This document shows positions 1-11,860 of a DNA stretch of 64,000 nucleotides, one piece after another. The stretch lies in NCBI GenBank assembly GCA_965153455.1, contig OZ234497.1, positions 10,478,001 to 10,542,000 of the forward strand, given 5' to 3'. Origin of the DNA: Sphagnum compactum (taxonomy: Eukaryota > Bryophyta > Sphagnopsida > Sphagnales). The notes beneath the pieces are model-generated. The model saw only the letters and a list, made by a program, of their open reading frames with translations, was not told the origin of the DNA and made no database searches. Each line of letters opens with the position of its first letter. Position 1 is the stretch's first letter. The position numbers were made by a program, and so were the translations under genes.

Positions 1-749
1 TGAACTATGTAAATTCAATCTTATTGATTTTGGACCATTGGATTGAAAACAATAAATTCAAAATAAAAAACGAATAGTCACAAATTTATTGCATCTTTAT
101 TGTATGGAGCTGCCAAATGTCACAATCACCCACCTTCGTCACATTCTTTCCAGTGAAACAAACTTGGTTTCATTTTTAAAACTGTGGAGACTACATGTTA
201 CTCTTTTCTAGAACTTTGACACAGTGATTGTGTGGATTGGAGTGTTCAAGAGAAAGAGTGCAAAGGTGTGAGCATTAGAGCTTCACAATGTGACCATCTA
301 TGTTGGAGCTTCCATTAGGGTTATTTTGTGCACTAGAGCTTGTTGTAATTTTTGAAAAAATTCATAAGTGGCAAAACACTTATATGCATTGATCTTCCTT
401 CCTTTCACACACATTATTCATTGGCATATCATTGAGAATTATGTTTATATCATGATTAAGTTATGCATTAGAGCTTTGGAACATCTAATAGAAGAGTTGA
501 ATGTTTTGATGTTAGTTTATATGTTTGCATAACTTTGAATCACAAACTTCATTAGAATTGGCAGTGAGTAAAGCACCAAAGTTCTTGAATAACACCTTCA
601 TATACTTGGGTTAATTCTAGAAACCTAATGGGTTCACCACTATCAGCCGGGTAAGCCTCTTGGGTGCATGGTACAAATGTTGTGAACCTCTTCTTGTCAC
701 AACTTTAACCTTGGGCTCGAAATCAAAGCAAGGGCATGGAAAGGTGTGG
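1..749. other. Left flank without a recognisable gene
   Basis: AT-rich sequence with no exon I can support. The GTPase part of the dynamin-related pseudogene that follows would be expected here or further left, but I see no G-domain motif in these bases. The only notable word is at 556-583, which recurs in inverted orientation at 58040-58067 with 26 of 28 bases matching (see findings). Confidence 0.5.
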
Positions 750-3490
750 GTTGAGAGTGCGACCTGTGAGTCACACATGATAGCTGCAAGGCGCAAGGAG
801 TGTCACTATTTCCAGCAAAGTTCAAATTATGGCCACCTTGCAAGCAGAATGGGCTCTAAATACTTGGGAAAAGTATTGTCTAAGGTGTAATGCAGTATCC
901 TCTAGTTGCCATTATTTTTTGGTTAGTTTTTTTATCTTTCTTTCTCCCATATATGCATTGGTACATGTCAGTTCATGTCTTATGAGTGACTCTCATATGT
1001 AAGACATGCACAATAGACATTAGGTTATATCTGATGATAAGAGTAAATATCTGAAGGATGTGGCTTCTTTGTGATGCTTGCTTGAAGTTCAAGCTCACTA
1101 AAGGATGTTATACAGCAGATTGTCTTCCTCTTACAATCTATCATGAGGGGTCCAAATTTCAAATGCATGAAAAGGTTGTGTAACTAAAATCTACATCTGA
1201 TGCCAAACATATTGTTTGTGTGCAGCATTTGGAGGCTTTTATCAAGGCATGCATTCCTAGTATCCAGGCCATGATCAACAAGTAGATTGATGAGCTTGAA
1301 ACTGAACTTAACCAAATTGGTAGGCCGTTGGCAAATGATGCAGGGGTACAATTCTCTTCTGGCATCATCTATTCTTTCTGGGGGATTCCAAATTCTATTT
1401 GTGCTTGTTGAAGCCAAACTGTTGTGCTGTTGGTGAGGAAGTTGATGCAATTTTGCATCCATCCCAAGTTGGTAACTTCACATTCCATGATGACTTTGGG
1501 TAATGACTAAGGCGGAATTGGGTATTTTTTATACACATATGTGTGTCTTCTGCACACTCAACTGTACACCATTTTGGAGCTTTGCAGGGCATTTGACCAT
1601 ATCTTTAAAGATCATCTTGATGGAGTGTAAGTCCATTTGCTTTTCTCATTATGTGTTGTTAACAATGATGTGTGCTCTTGGCAAGGAGCCCTCCTGTAAG
1701 CTCTGTAGATATGTCATAAGATACAGGCAGAGCAAGGAGATAAAGGCTGGGTGATTTTCAAACATGTCAAACACAGCCTAAGGATTCAGCAACAAAACAT
1801 AGCACAGATCTTTTGCGAGACCAACTTTTTACTAGGGGAGTTTGGATCTGTTCTTTGTACTTAGAAATTGATTCCTTTGGTGGCCACAACTAAATTCCAC
1901 CTAGTTATGAAATTTCAGAGTAAACATTAGAAAATTGCTGTTTCTGGAAACTGACACATTGTATGTTATGGCAGACGACCAGGAGGCGAAAAAATTTACT
2001 CTGTATTTGATAACCAACTACCAGCTGCACTGAAGAAGCTGACATTTGACAAGCGCCTCTCAGCCCAAAATGTGCAAAAAATTGTGTCAGAGGCTGATGG
2101 CTACCAGCCCCATCTGATTGCCCCTGAGCAAGGTTACAGGTGCCTGGTTGAGAGTTCCCTCATCCTCTTCCATGGACCAGCAGAAGCAGTAGTTGATGCA
2201 GTATGTCTTTGTCCATGTGCTGCTGTCGTTCAAAATTCTCTCAAGTCTTTCTTTGTCTGTTAGGGTTGGCTCTTTTCTTGTTTTTCTTTTTGTATTTGCT
2301 GATATGTTGTCAAATTGAAATCCCTATAACAATGTTATGGGGTCATTCTCTCAATTCTATGCAAGTTGATTATGTACAGAGAGGTCCCAATACCTATGAA
2401 TATATTGACCTTGTTGCAGCATAACTTCTTGTCACCTTTTGGAGTACATTCTCACTGTTGCTAACCTAAATATTTGACATTGGTTTTTCAAGACACATTT
2501 CATCCTCAGGGACCTTGTCCGTAAATCAGTAGGCACATGCACTGTAAGTTTCGCTATTCCCTCTCTTTATTTCAATCCTTTAGGTTGCACCTTAGTGTTT
2601 TGTCTACAATAGATCTTGGAGTTGCTTCTTAGCAAATGACAAGAGTCTTGCATCTGCATTTGTTCACTGATTGCATTCACTTTTCTGTGGAATTTTGCAG
2701 GAGTTGAAGCACTTTCCCACCCTTCAAGCATAGCTTGCTCAAGCAGCCATAGAGGTCGAAAGACATCTCTCATGTCGAAAGACATCTCTCAGGCTGATAG
2801 ATATCGAGGCAAATTATTTGACTGTTGATTCTTCAGAAAGCTTCCCCAAGAAGTGGAGAAGGGAGGAAATCCAGGTGCTTCCACAATGGACCGTTACACT
2901 GATGGTCATTTGCGGAGAATTGGTGAGCTTAATTCTTCACATTTCATGAAAAATCAGGAGATTTGTTTCTTGCAGCAACAGCAAAGTCAGATCCTTTATT
3001 GTACTGAAATGGTAGTTATGAGGGTGCTTGGATGTTCTGGCAGGCTCAAATGTGTCTGCATATGTGAACATGGTCCGTGACCTGCTGAGAAACTCTCTTC
3101 CAAAAGATGTTGTCCACTGTCAAGTTTGGGGGGCAAAGCAACTCCTTGACCATTTCTATGCCCAAGTTGGGAAGCGAGAGTTGTGACACCATTCTTCCAG
3201 TCTTACTGTGGTTTCTTGTCCTGAAGGTTGTTTTTAATTCTTGTGGGAGTTTGCCTTGACTGTGAATAATGTCATGTTTTATCTCCTTGAGAGAGAGGCA
3301 TGTAGATATTTTAGATATGATATCACTGCGACACTTGCCAAACATGTACTGATCAATGCAGGGAAAGCAACTGTCTCAAGTGCTGGACAAAGATCCTGCA
3401 CTGATGGAATGCAGAACTCAAATTGCAAAGAGGCTTGAGCTTTATAGAGCTGCTGGTTATGAGATTGATGCTGTGGCATGGCTGAAGTGA
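750..3490 (+). pseudogene. DRP1: DRP1-type dynamin-related protein, unprocessed pseudogene
   Basis: DRP1 proteins are plant dynamin-like GTPases that pinch membranes at the cell plate and plasma membrane. Here only the middle and GED parts remain, as exon-like blocks in the family order: about 750-884 ([18 protein letters not shown]), 1226 to about 1346, 1588-1626, 1976-2200 ([30 protein letters not shown]), 2493-2543, 2701-2922, 3044 to about 3180, and 3362-3490 ending in TGA. Most blocks keep AG and GT borders, so this is a duplicated gene copy and not a retrocopy. It is broken: in-frame TAG at 1283-1285 and 2731-2733, loss of one base near 2829-2832 that shifts the frame before [11 protein letters not shown], a lost residue in the block at 3044, and a poorly conserved donor near 3180. 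No G domain is seen in the window. The family call is firm; whether part of it is transcribed is unknown. Confidence 0.88.
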
Positions 3491-5245
3491 GTCTTTGCAC
3501 TTGGTTATCACAAATAGATCCCTCACCAATTTCAAGATATGTCTTCCTTTCTCATCACCTATTGACTCTGGAGGTCTTCAGTGTCTAGATACAGTGACAC
3601 TTTCTTTGTGGGGACCATGCAATGAATTGAGACAAATAGCATAATTATTTGTCAGGTATTTATCCCATGCATTACCCATTGATGGAACTATACATATGGC
3701 AGGGCCATAAAACAAAACACACCTTGTGTCATATGCAACTAATGGACCCTTGTGTCATTGCCCTAGTGATATCATTTTCAAAGCTCCAAGGGTGCAACTC
3801 TCCAAAAAACCTCATTAAAACTCTAGAGAAATGACCTTTTTTAAAAACTCAATTGTGACAAAATCTTTTTGGCCCAATTGTGAACTTCAATGTCATCAAT
3901 ATCAAGTGTTGAAGCTTGATATGAGAAAGGGCAAACAAGAAGACAAATATGATTGAGATGTACTCATTAATTGAAAAAATAAATTTTAAATTTTAAATTA
4001 ATTTCTACTCACAATAAAATTCTAAATTCCACAACTTTTGCTCTGTTGGTCCAAAAATTATGAAACAATCACCATGCACACAGCCTAATCAAGGGCTTTT
4101 CAACAGTACCAAATGCAAATCGAGGGGCCTCATGGTTCAGGAGGGTTAAAACATGTTCACAAACAAAACAAACACCTACCTTAATATATGAATGCAGAAC
4201 TGGTTAGGGAATAGGGACCCACATCAATAACCAAATAATGTAAGCTCTTTCCGAATGTATATCCATAAAGAACCCATCAAGATCACTAAAATGACTTATG
4301 TTGAGCTATCAGAAGTGACAAGATCCTAGTGCTGATGGATTCCAATTGAGGTACTGTGACATGTCCAACACTCATCCCAACATTCCACTGTTCCAAAGCA
4401 TGCAGAGATACAAGCTGCTTCTGTTGAAGGAAAACATATAAAAGCAAAAAAAGTTGACTGTGATATTCACATGGCTCAACAGGGCTGAACTCTTATATGT
4501 TAATTTCATCATGGTATGCTGAATATGCCTATGAATGTTCACATAACTAGAGTAGGCTTAATTGTGAGCATACCAATCTCTGTAACTGATATTGAAGATG
4601 CCTTCAACCAAGATCTGGTCACAATTACTTCTCACAGCACTCAGTTTAAAAGATATTGAAGCATATACTACACAAGTTCACCTCTTCCCATGGCTACTTT
4701 GAGAGTTAATAAAAGACCATATGTTACATCATCAGATTGTTTTCAGGTGATTACTGTTAATGAGGAGATGCCAGAAGTTACACCATCAGACATAAATCTG
4801 GGATCTTTGAGGGAATTATTCTAGCTACCATAGCCATCAATGTAAACTAGAAGCTTAGAACCTCCATTTTGGCTGCTTACAAGACTTGTTTCAAATACCA
4901 CAATTCATATGCTTGAAAGTGCCATATCTGGTGCCATTAGATTTCTTTTGTGCAAATTCACCATTTTTCAGGGTATTATGCTAGCAAGTCCAGCCATGCT
5001 ATTTCAAAACTATATAAGCAGCATTTCCCATTGGAATCTGACACCTAGACTTGTTTGAAATACCAAAATGCATATGTATGTTGGGACCCTACATCTTGGT
5101 AAATTATTCCTTGCTGTTTTTAGAGTTTTTCAGGCAGAAGCACATCCAAAGAACTAAGCCACTGTTGTGGTTTCAGACCCCAAGATCTCAACTACGGCAG
5201 GAATGGAGTATGTTTAGTTGATTGAGTCGAAGGGCAACAATGTCT
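3491..5245. other. Intergenic stretch, no gene seen
   Basis: This lies between the 3' end of the DRP1 pseudogene and the stop codon of the PUX-like gene, which converge. It is AT-rich, with no long frame and no family motif that I recognise. It probably includes the 3' untranslated region of the PUX-like gene at its right end. Confidence 0.5.
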
Positions 5246-8200
5246 TCATGCAATCAGTTCAAAATTCAAAAGTGACTTACTTGTAAGGCCAAGACTTTGC
5301 AACGAAGACTCATGCTCTTTGTCAGTAAAAACACGCCGAGGAGCCATAACCTGACCCCATCATCCAATCAATGTTGCAAGATTAGCCGAGCTTTATGATT
5401 CTATGTTACTCTCACAATAGCTCTGTACTCAGCAAGTCACACCATTTTTCCAGTCCAGATTTCATGCATGAGAGAAACAGACACATGATAAATACAATAT
5501 TTGCAAATAATGACATGAACCAAACAGACTTCTTACAGAAAGCTGTCCTTGACCTTCAGACCTGTCATGTCACAACCTGAAGGGAGCTTCCATGCTTACC
5601 AATCTATAGGTTCCAGGTTTGACATCTTCCAAAACATCAATGAAATCAAACACAGACTGCAAGTGCACACAAAGCCCATTAGCATACTGAAACAAATGCA
5701 TTGTTGACAAAAGAACTGTATGAAAAGACACCAACATGGTAATTGCAATCTCTCACGTCTGCTGAAATCAAGTTCTCATAGATGCTCTGCAGGATCTGAA
5801 AGCAGTCATAAAGCAACCTGAAACTCCAGTCAGAATACCTGAAGCTTGTCAGACTTGTGAAACCGGCGGCCTCTGCGAGTGTTGTCAGGCATGCGCACCA
5901 CCAATTTCACAGCATTTTCATCCTCAGGGGCAGGTTCGTCTGGAAGTGATGCCCTCTTGGTTGCTAACTGTCTCTCCAATTCCTGAGATCAACCCACTCA
6001 GAGGACTTACATGATTGATAATTTGGAGAACTGTATGCTCAGTGGGTCCATGTCATAAAGTCTAAAAGGTTACAGAAAGTGAAGGATTTTAATGCTGCAC
6101 TCTCTCTTGCTCATAATACAAACTAGTCTGCAATGTCCTGAATGATGAGGCTAGTGCAGACAATACAAATTATGCTTATCTGTCCAAATAATAGAGAAGT
6201 TCTGCAGCATTGGACCAGAATGGCAATGGAGCAAACCTCAGCAGCCCCCTGAAGCTTTAGCTGCTCTTCTTGCTGATGGTAATCCAGGGCATGTCGGGCA
6301 GCAGCCTCATCCTCCTCCTTTCTGTGGAGCGCTTCTGCCTCCTGCAAAGCAATTATCTCCTTTTGGCGGTCTAGTGCCAGTGACTCTGAATATGCATTGT
6401 CCTGTTACAACAGCTAAATAATCAGCCTCTACCTTATGGTGCCTTGCATTTCTGCAAACTCAAGTTGATCAATACAAATCAATTGATGAAAAAAAATTGC
6501 ACACCAATGCCAAATGCACCCTGTAAAATAAGCCTGCAGTATGGTAACAACTAAATACCTGTTTGCTGACATTTCAACAATCCAGAACTGAGCTACAGGG
6601 CTAAAATGCTCTAGCTGCCAAAACTCTCACCAACGTACTGAAAACTTGCTAATCAGAAAATATCACTCACAGCCTAAACATAAGATCATCCACATTTCTC
6701 AACCACTGAAAGCACAAGTCTAATCACATCAGCAGCAAACAACAGAAGGTACATGGAGAGAAGATACCAACTCATAATCAATTTGGACATTCACAAGTAT
6801 CTAAAGAAAAACTGAGGCAACTAACCTGCTCCTCCCGTAAGCGACGTTGCTCCACCACTGATGGGGATGGAGGCAATTGGAATGGGCGACCTGTATCAAA
6901 TATGTCAAAACAATTGGAAGCATCAGCATTTATGACCCCATCATCAGACTGATGAGGTTGAAATGGCAGTCTTACATCTGATGAACCAAATCTTGGCAGC
7001 CCACCAAAGAGAGCTGCTTCCAGCATTATTGCTTCATCATGCTCCTCTGAAGATATTCCTCCCCACTGTCATCCAAAGGAATCAATGAATGTCAGAACAA
7101 AGAAACTTGCGAAAGTAACAGGGAAAAAGATTTGCAAATCACACAACACAGCACACAAACACTACAACTGAATGACTTGGTCATGTCTGCTAGCTTGGCA
7201 GTGATACGACATTAAAGACAAAGAAGCACCATTTGAGGTACAAATCCACACAAACCCAGAAAGGATTAGAGAAAGTGCTGTGGATCTGGCACAATTTCAC
7301 ATTGTACACTTCAGAACACTGATGACTAATGTACTATTTGCACACATTGTCTAGAACATTGGTCACCCTCACATAGCTAGAAAACCAGCAAGGACCTCTC
7401 ATAGGACCAATGTATGACACCAGAGACCATATCTTCCACTTCGGACATGTCATGCATCTATGAGATCACAGAAAAAACTACATGATGACACTTCAAAGGC
7501 ATCAATTGCCACCAAACCAAAACAAACATGACATAAAGGAGTGCAGTCATAACCCTGCAAAGTATCATTCCATCACCTTCGTCACAAAGGGCAGTGACTA
7601 GCTGCCATTACTTGCCACTAACATCATCAGCTCCTGACAGTGTGTGCATCATAATCTGCTCAAAATTTTGGGCAAACAGTTATAACAAAATCTGCACCCT
7701 GAGTTACGATTCCATTTTGGGAAGCAGTTGTAATTTTGGATAGCACTCAAGAGACATAGCTAATAAAAAAAGTAAATAGTGTCCTCATTCCATGGCAACA
7801 ATCTTGTGAGGGTAAGTTTCATATCCATGTGGATTCCCCTGTGCAAGCATGCATCTAACCCTAAGGCACAGAGAGGATAGTGGTTAGGGCTTCCTCCACC
7901 CAGAATATATATTGTACGCACACAATTGATGACTTCTTGGATGCAGTGCACTGGCTTTTGCCACTGGAAAACATATCTATGAGATTGCAGAGAAAACCCC
8001 ATGATAGGACTTTGAAGGTAAACATCATGCCACAACACTAGATTTGCTTCCTCCAAATTCAACAATTATAATACTCAGGCATCAAGGAGAACCGGAGAGG
8101 AAGGCAGATCACTATGTCTCAATCAAAACACAAGACTTGAGTAAATCATGAAACTTGATAGTGCACGCACAGAATTGCAGGGCCACTGCCTGACCATCAT

Positions 8201-11092
8201 CTGCTTAAGTCCTTTCTGCTTCTCAGAATAAGATTCTTGTGTGGTCTAGAACACTGTACCTCATCTGGAAAAGATTCACCATTTTGCTGTGTAGGACCTG
8301 TGGCAGCAGCAGACGCAGCAGCATTTTGCACACTGACAGAATCCTCATTATGTTCACCGGACTGCTGAAGCCTGGCAGGCAATGACTCTATGACAGAAAG
8401 TGCTGGAAGAGCAGCCAAGCCTGAAGACCCAGGGATAATGCTGGAGCGTCTCAGGGGACGCCGAAGCAAAGGCTGTTCATTTTCATTAAGGTCTTCAAGC
8501 TCCTCCTGAAGCCTCCTGTCTGCCAGAATACTTGCATCCCTGTCCTCTATTCTCTTGGATTCATTTGCTTGCTGCCCATGTATCCCTAAAGGACCTCCAT
8601 GCACAACTCCGACTCCTGCTTTTGGAACATTGTTGTCCAGCACTATTGCCTGTCCATGACCAGTCCTGAAGGCAAACAAGAAAGTACTTTAATAAGCAAC
8701 CATGGCCATGAAAAGGCAACAGGCATACAAATCACCTTCAGGAGGGCAATTGGCAGATTAAGGTACTGTTGAGTTTAAATATCAGTCTAAGCTTAGGCAT
8801 TGAACAAGAAACTACAGATAGAGGAGATGACAGAGGTGAAGCAGATATGCACAGATCTCTTAAGTAACCGCTCTGCTTGGCACCGCTATCAGTGTCTTCA
8901 ATCTCTTCCATGAAAAATGGGCCTGAAGCTTCCCCAAGTTCACGCAATGCCTTCTCCTCCTCAGCTGTCTGTCAAGTCAAGCCCAGCTTCCAATCAACAC
9001 CTTCCTTTCCCTTCCCACACTCATGCAGGAAGACACTATTTCAATTGCAACACCAAAGGTAGTTATACTGGACTATAGTACCATGGTTCCTGCTAAAATA
9101 GAGTTTCCCATAAGGCATTCAACGCAGGTTGAAAACATACTTTCAGTGAATCTGAAATTGCACGAGCAATATCATCTTCTTCTGCAGCCCCCTGCAGACT
9201 TAGGTTGTCCCCAACTTGCATACCTTCCTGCATTACAGAATTCACTAATTCTCAGCCAAGCTTAACAGTCACAGAGATAGGGTAACAATTATTCAGGCAC
9301 AAGTGAGATGAAAACCCAGTATTTCAGATACTTAGGAGATATAACCAACCCAGTCCACTTGGACAGCACTGACCTGCATAAATTCTCCTCTTCCTCTTTG
9401 ATTAGCTATCTCAACTTCCCTTTTGGAGGCTTCAATAGCTGCATGAAGCATTTCATCATGGAAACGATTTTCCTCATTTGTCATCCCTGAGACCTCTCTG
9501 ATAGAAGTTTCATCCATATCTTCATAATTTACATATGGAAATTGACGAATGTTAGGTGTGGTTGAATCTGTCAAGGGCCTGAATGATGAAGTTGTGGCAA
9601 CGAAATCTTCAGTTGAATCAGAGGCTGGAAGTTCCTCAATTCTTAAGCCAGAAGTGTCATGTAATTGTTGAGGACCCAAGCCCTCATCCTGTAGATCATG
9701 CCATTCAATTGGTACATTCCTGGTTTCTCGTGGAGATGAGACTTGTGGCAGTGTACTTGTGTGCAGAAATGAACTTTGTTCACCAAAAGGGTTGAGAAAA
9801 GGTTCTAAGGTTGAATCAGGCACTGCCCTAGTTGGGTGTCCAGGTAAGACACTGAAAGGGGCCTGTGGCTGCACCAGCTGTTGCAATGAAATTGGTGCAT
9901 CCTCATCCATCCACTGCCGTCTGTCTCGCTCTTCATTATGTTGGGGCCTTCATAAACCAATTTTGAATTATCAAATCTTTGAGGCCAGCAAGAATACAAA
10001 TATTCAGGCCAAACACAGCAAGACATGAAGAAAGAATAAGCCAAAAATAACAGAAAAATGATTCCAAAAGTGAGAAAAGCTTTGTCTGGAGAGGAAACAG
10101 GAAAACCATGCAACACAAGATGAGATTCAAGAGGAGATGCTAAACTACAAGGCTCCAAGAGTGTTGTACATATTATAGTATGCGTCTAGCGCTGAGTTTA
10201 GATCTCCTCCATGTTCCTGCCCCATATCACACCCACCAGCAATGTTGGCCTTGAAACACAACCCGAAATCTTGAACCCATACCTTCAGAGCAACATCTGC
10301 CAAGGTACTTTACATGACAAGGTATCCTTTGGAGGTCCAAGGACTCAACAAAACATCACCAACAGAACCTTCAGCCGATTCAAAGCATAAATGCAGGTTT
10401 TTCTGGTCAAACATGTTGTAATGAAAGATAACCACAACAATAGGTTGTTGTAAATCTGATGTGTTGTGCACGAGTCACCACAAAGTTCATCGAACCGAAG
10501 AGGGCCAAGGGCATCTAACCCTAATATCAACTCTAGCAACCAAACGTACTATACTATCATCGTTAAATGGACGAAGAGCATCCTCACAGAAAAAAAGACT
10601 CCCCGAAACAGTCTACGTGAACGCTGTAAGTACAAAGAATTATTTTTCTCTATCACGGGACACTGACACTACATGCGATCAACAATATCTGTAAATCACA
10701 TAGTCCCCGGTAAGGAATGCCTTGCCGTGCACGATTCAGCTTCTTTGACCCGATCAATACTAAGGAAGAATAAAAACGCTGGAGTGTACAGTCCCTTCCA
10801 TGTAGGAAGTAATTGCTACCGCTTTGCTCCACACAATTCATTCTCCACTTCCCCAATTTTTCCTCCAACGATCTTGCCACAGCAACAAAAAAGCCATAAC
10901 AAACTCACAAAGGAAGCGGACTGTGGAAATGACTACTTCCCGGTAACAGGATTTCTTTCACTCAATATATCAGCACCGAGACACATAGAGAGGAGAGGAC
11001 GAGAAGTTTGCTTATACCTCAAGCTTCTGAGCGGCCACGGCGTCACTACTGCCTGTGATGCTCGTGAACATGTGCACTGCTTGCTGATCCAT
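5246..11092 (-). CDS. Plant UBX-domain protein (UBA-UIM-UBX), PUX8/PUX9-like
   Basis: This is a predicted adaptor that brings ubiquitinated cargo to the AAA ATPase p97/CDC48. Eleven exons keep one frame of 671 residues: 11092-11018, 10216-10170, 9947-9374, 9227-9141, 8968-8853, 8665-8260, 7065-6826, 6401-6237, 5982-5839, 5656-5600 and 5350-5246. The start (MDQQAVHMFTSITGSSD) matches the family N terminus. Residues 1-41 form a UBA domain, UIM-like helices lie at about 204-220 (DEMLHAAIEASKREVE) and 248-270, and the signature MLEAALFGGLPRFG falls in exon 7. A charged helix covers about 516-585 and the UBX domain about 592-671 (VRMPDNTRRGRRFHKSDKLQ). The usual F/Y-P-R p97 loop reads A-P-R (640-642), and the C terminus is divergent. 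The donors of exon 2 (GTACAA) and exon 5 (GTGCAT) are weak, so those borders are less sure. The protein is longer than Arabidopsis PUX9 as I recall it. Confidence 0.88.
5757..5795 (-). other. Possible 39-nt frame-neutral cassette exon in the PUX-like gene
   Basis: In the intron between the exons ending at 5839 and starting at 5656, a segment is bordered by TTTCAG and GTGAGA. It is exactly 13 codons, open in the correct phase (ILQSIYENLISAD). If included it would insert 13 residues into the UBX domain just after SDKLQ. Other family members as I know them run straight from that strand into the next helix, so skipping is the default assumption. Confidence 0.3.
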
Positions 11093-11460
11093 TGCTGCTT
11101 CCAAATGTTTTCCAAATATTCACCTTGGCTCAGGCTAGGATCCCAGGGTCCCGATCTGGCAGCTGCTGTGGTGAAGGCGAGAAAGAAAGAGAGAGAGAGA
11201 GAGAGCAAAGGGTGGTGCCAGAGCAGAGAGTTGCGGCAACCTAATGGTTCCGTTCCGACGCTTTTACGTAGCGAAGCGAGAACCTGGTTCGGGGAGGTAG
11301 CAAAGCAGCGTGAAAGCATCCCATTTCTGCCCGCACGAAATGCGCCCACGTAGCCCTGCAAACGAGGTCCCATGGTTGAGGTCCCACGGACGGCGCCCCT
11401 CCCCCGCCCCTGCCCTCCCCAAATAACATCTATTAATTGAGGTCGCCATCTTAGTACCCG
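11093..11460 (-). promoter_or_regulatory. 5' UTR and promoter region of the PUX-like gene
   Basis: This sequence lies directly upstream of the ATG at 11092. It is the most GC-rich pocket of this half of the window, with a GA/CT run at about 11180-11205 and a C-rich stretch at 11395-11420. GA/CT runs are common in plant 5' untranslated regions near the start of transcription. I cannot place a TATA box or start site with confidence. Confidence 0.35.
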
Positions 11461-11464
11461 CTTT

Positions 11465-11860
11465 GGCAGGTAAGAACTAAGAACTGCTGGTTTCTTTTCT
11501 AGTTAGGAACTGGCGGTTACTAAGAATTGGATGAGAACCAAAATCAGATTTTATGTTTTTCATGGGCAAGAACCGCTGGTTCTGGTTTCGTAAGAATTGG
11601 ATCACAACCTCATTCTGCTTTTCATAACTGAAAATCGGATTCTATGGTTTGTTTACTGTGGATTTTGGTTTTGGTTAGTGAGAATTCGACCAGAATCAGG
11701 TCTGACTTCCAGAATCCAAACCTGAATTTATGTGACTGCTATCAGGACTCCTAGTTCTATATACATGTGGAACCAGAACCAAGATACATTTTCTGAAAAT
11801 AAAAAAGTGACTAGAACCGAACATTAGCTGCCAATAGTTACCTGCCAGTTCCAGCTAGGG
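11465..11860. repeat. Imperfect inverted-repeat element, MITE-like
   Basis: The word GGAACTGGCGGTTACTA near 11505 reappears as its reverse complement at about 11835-11852 (TAGTTACCTGCCAGTTCC), with a second GGCAGGTAA at 11465-11473. Between them, AGAACC and GGTTCT type words recur on both strands, so the whole block could fold on itself. It has no coding potential. It could be a small non-autonomous DNA transposon, but I could not define a target duplication. Confidence 0.35.

Noticed and set aside
750-3490. A functional DRP1 gene
   Set aside because: There are two in-frame stop codons inside conserved exons, a frameshift, and no GTPase domain in the window.
10673-11353. 226-codon plus-strand frame in front of the PUX-like gene
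   Set aside because: It is antisense to the first exon and promoter region of the PUX-like gene in a GC-richer pocket and has no recognisable domain.
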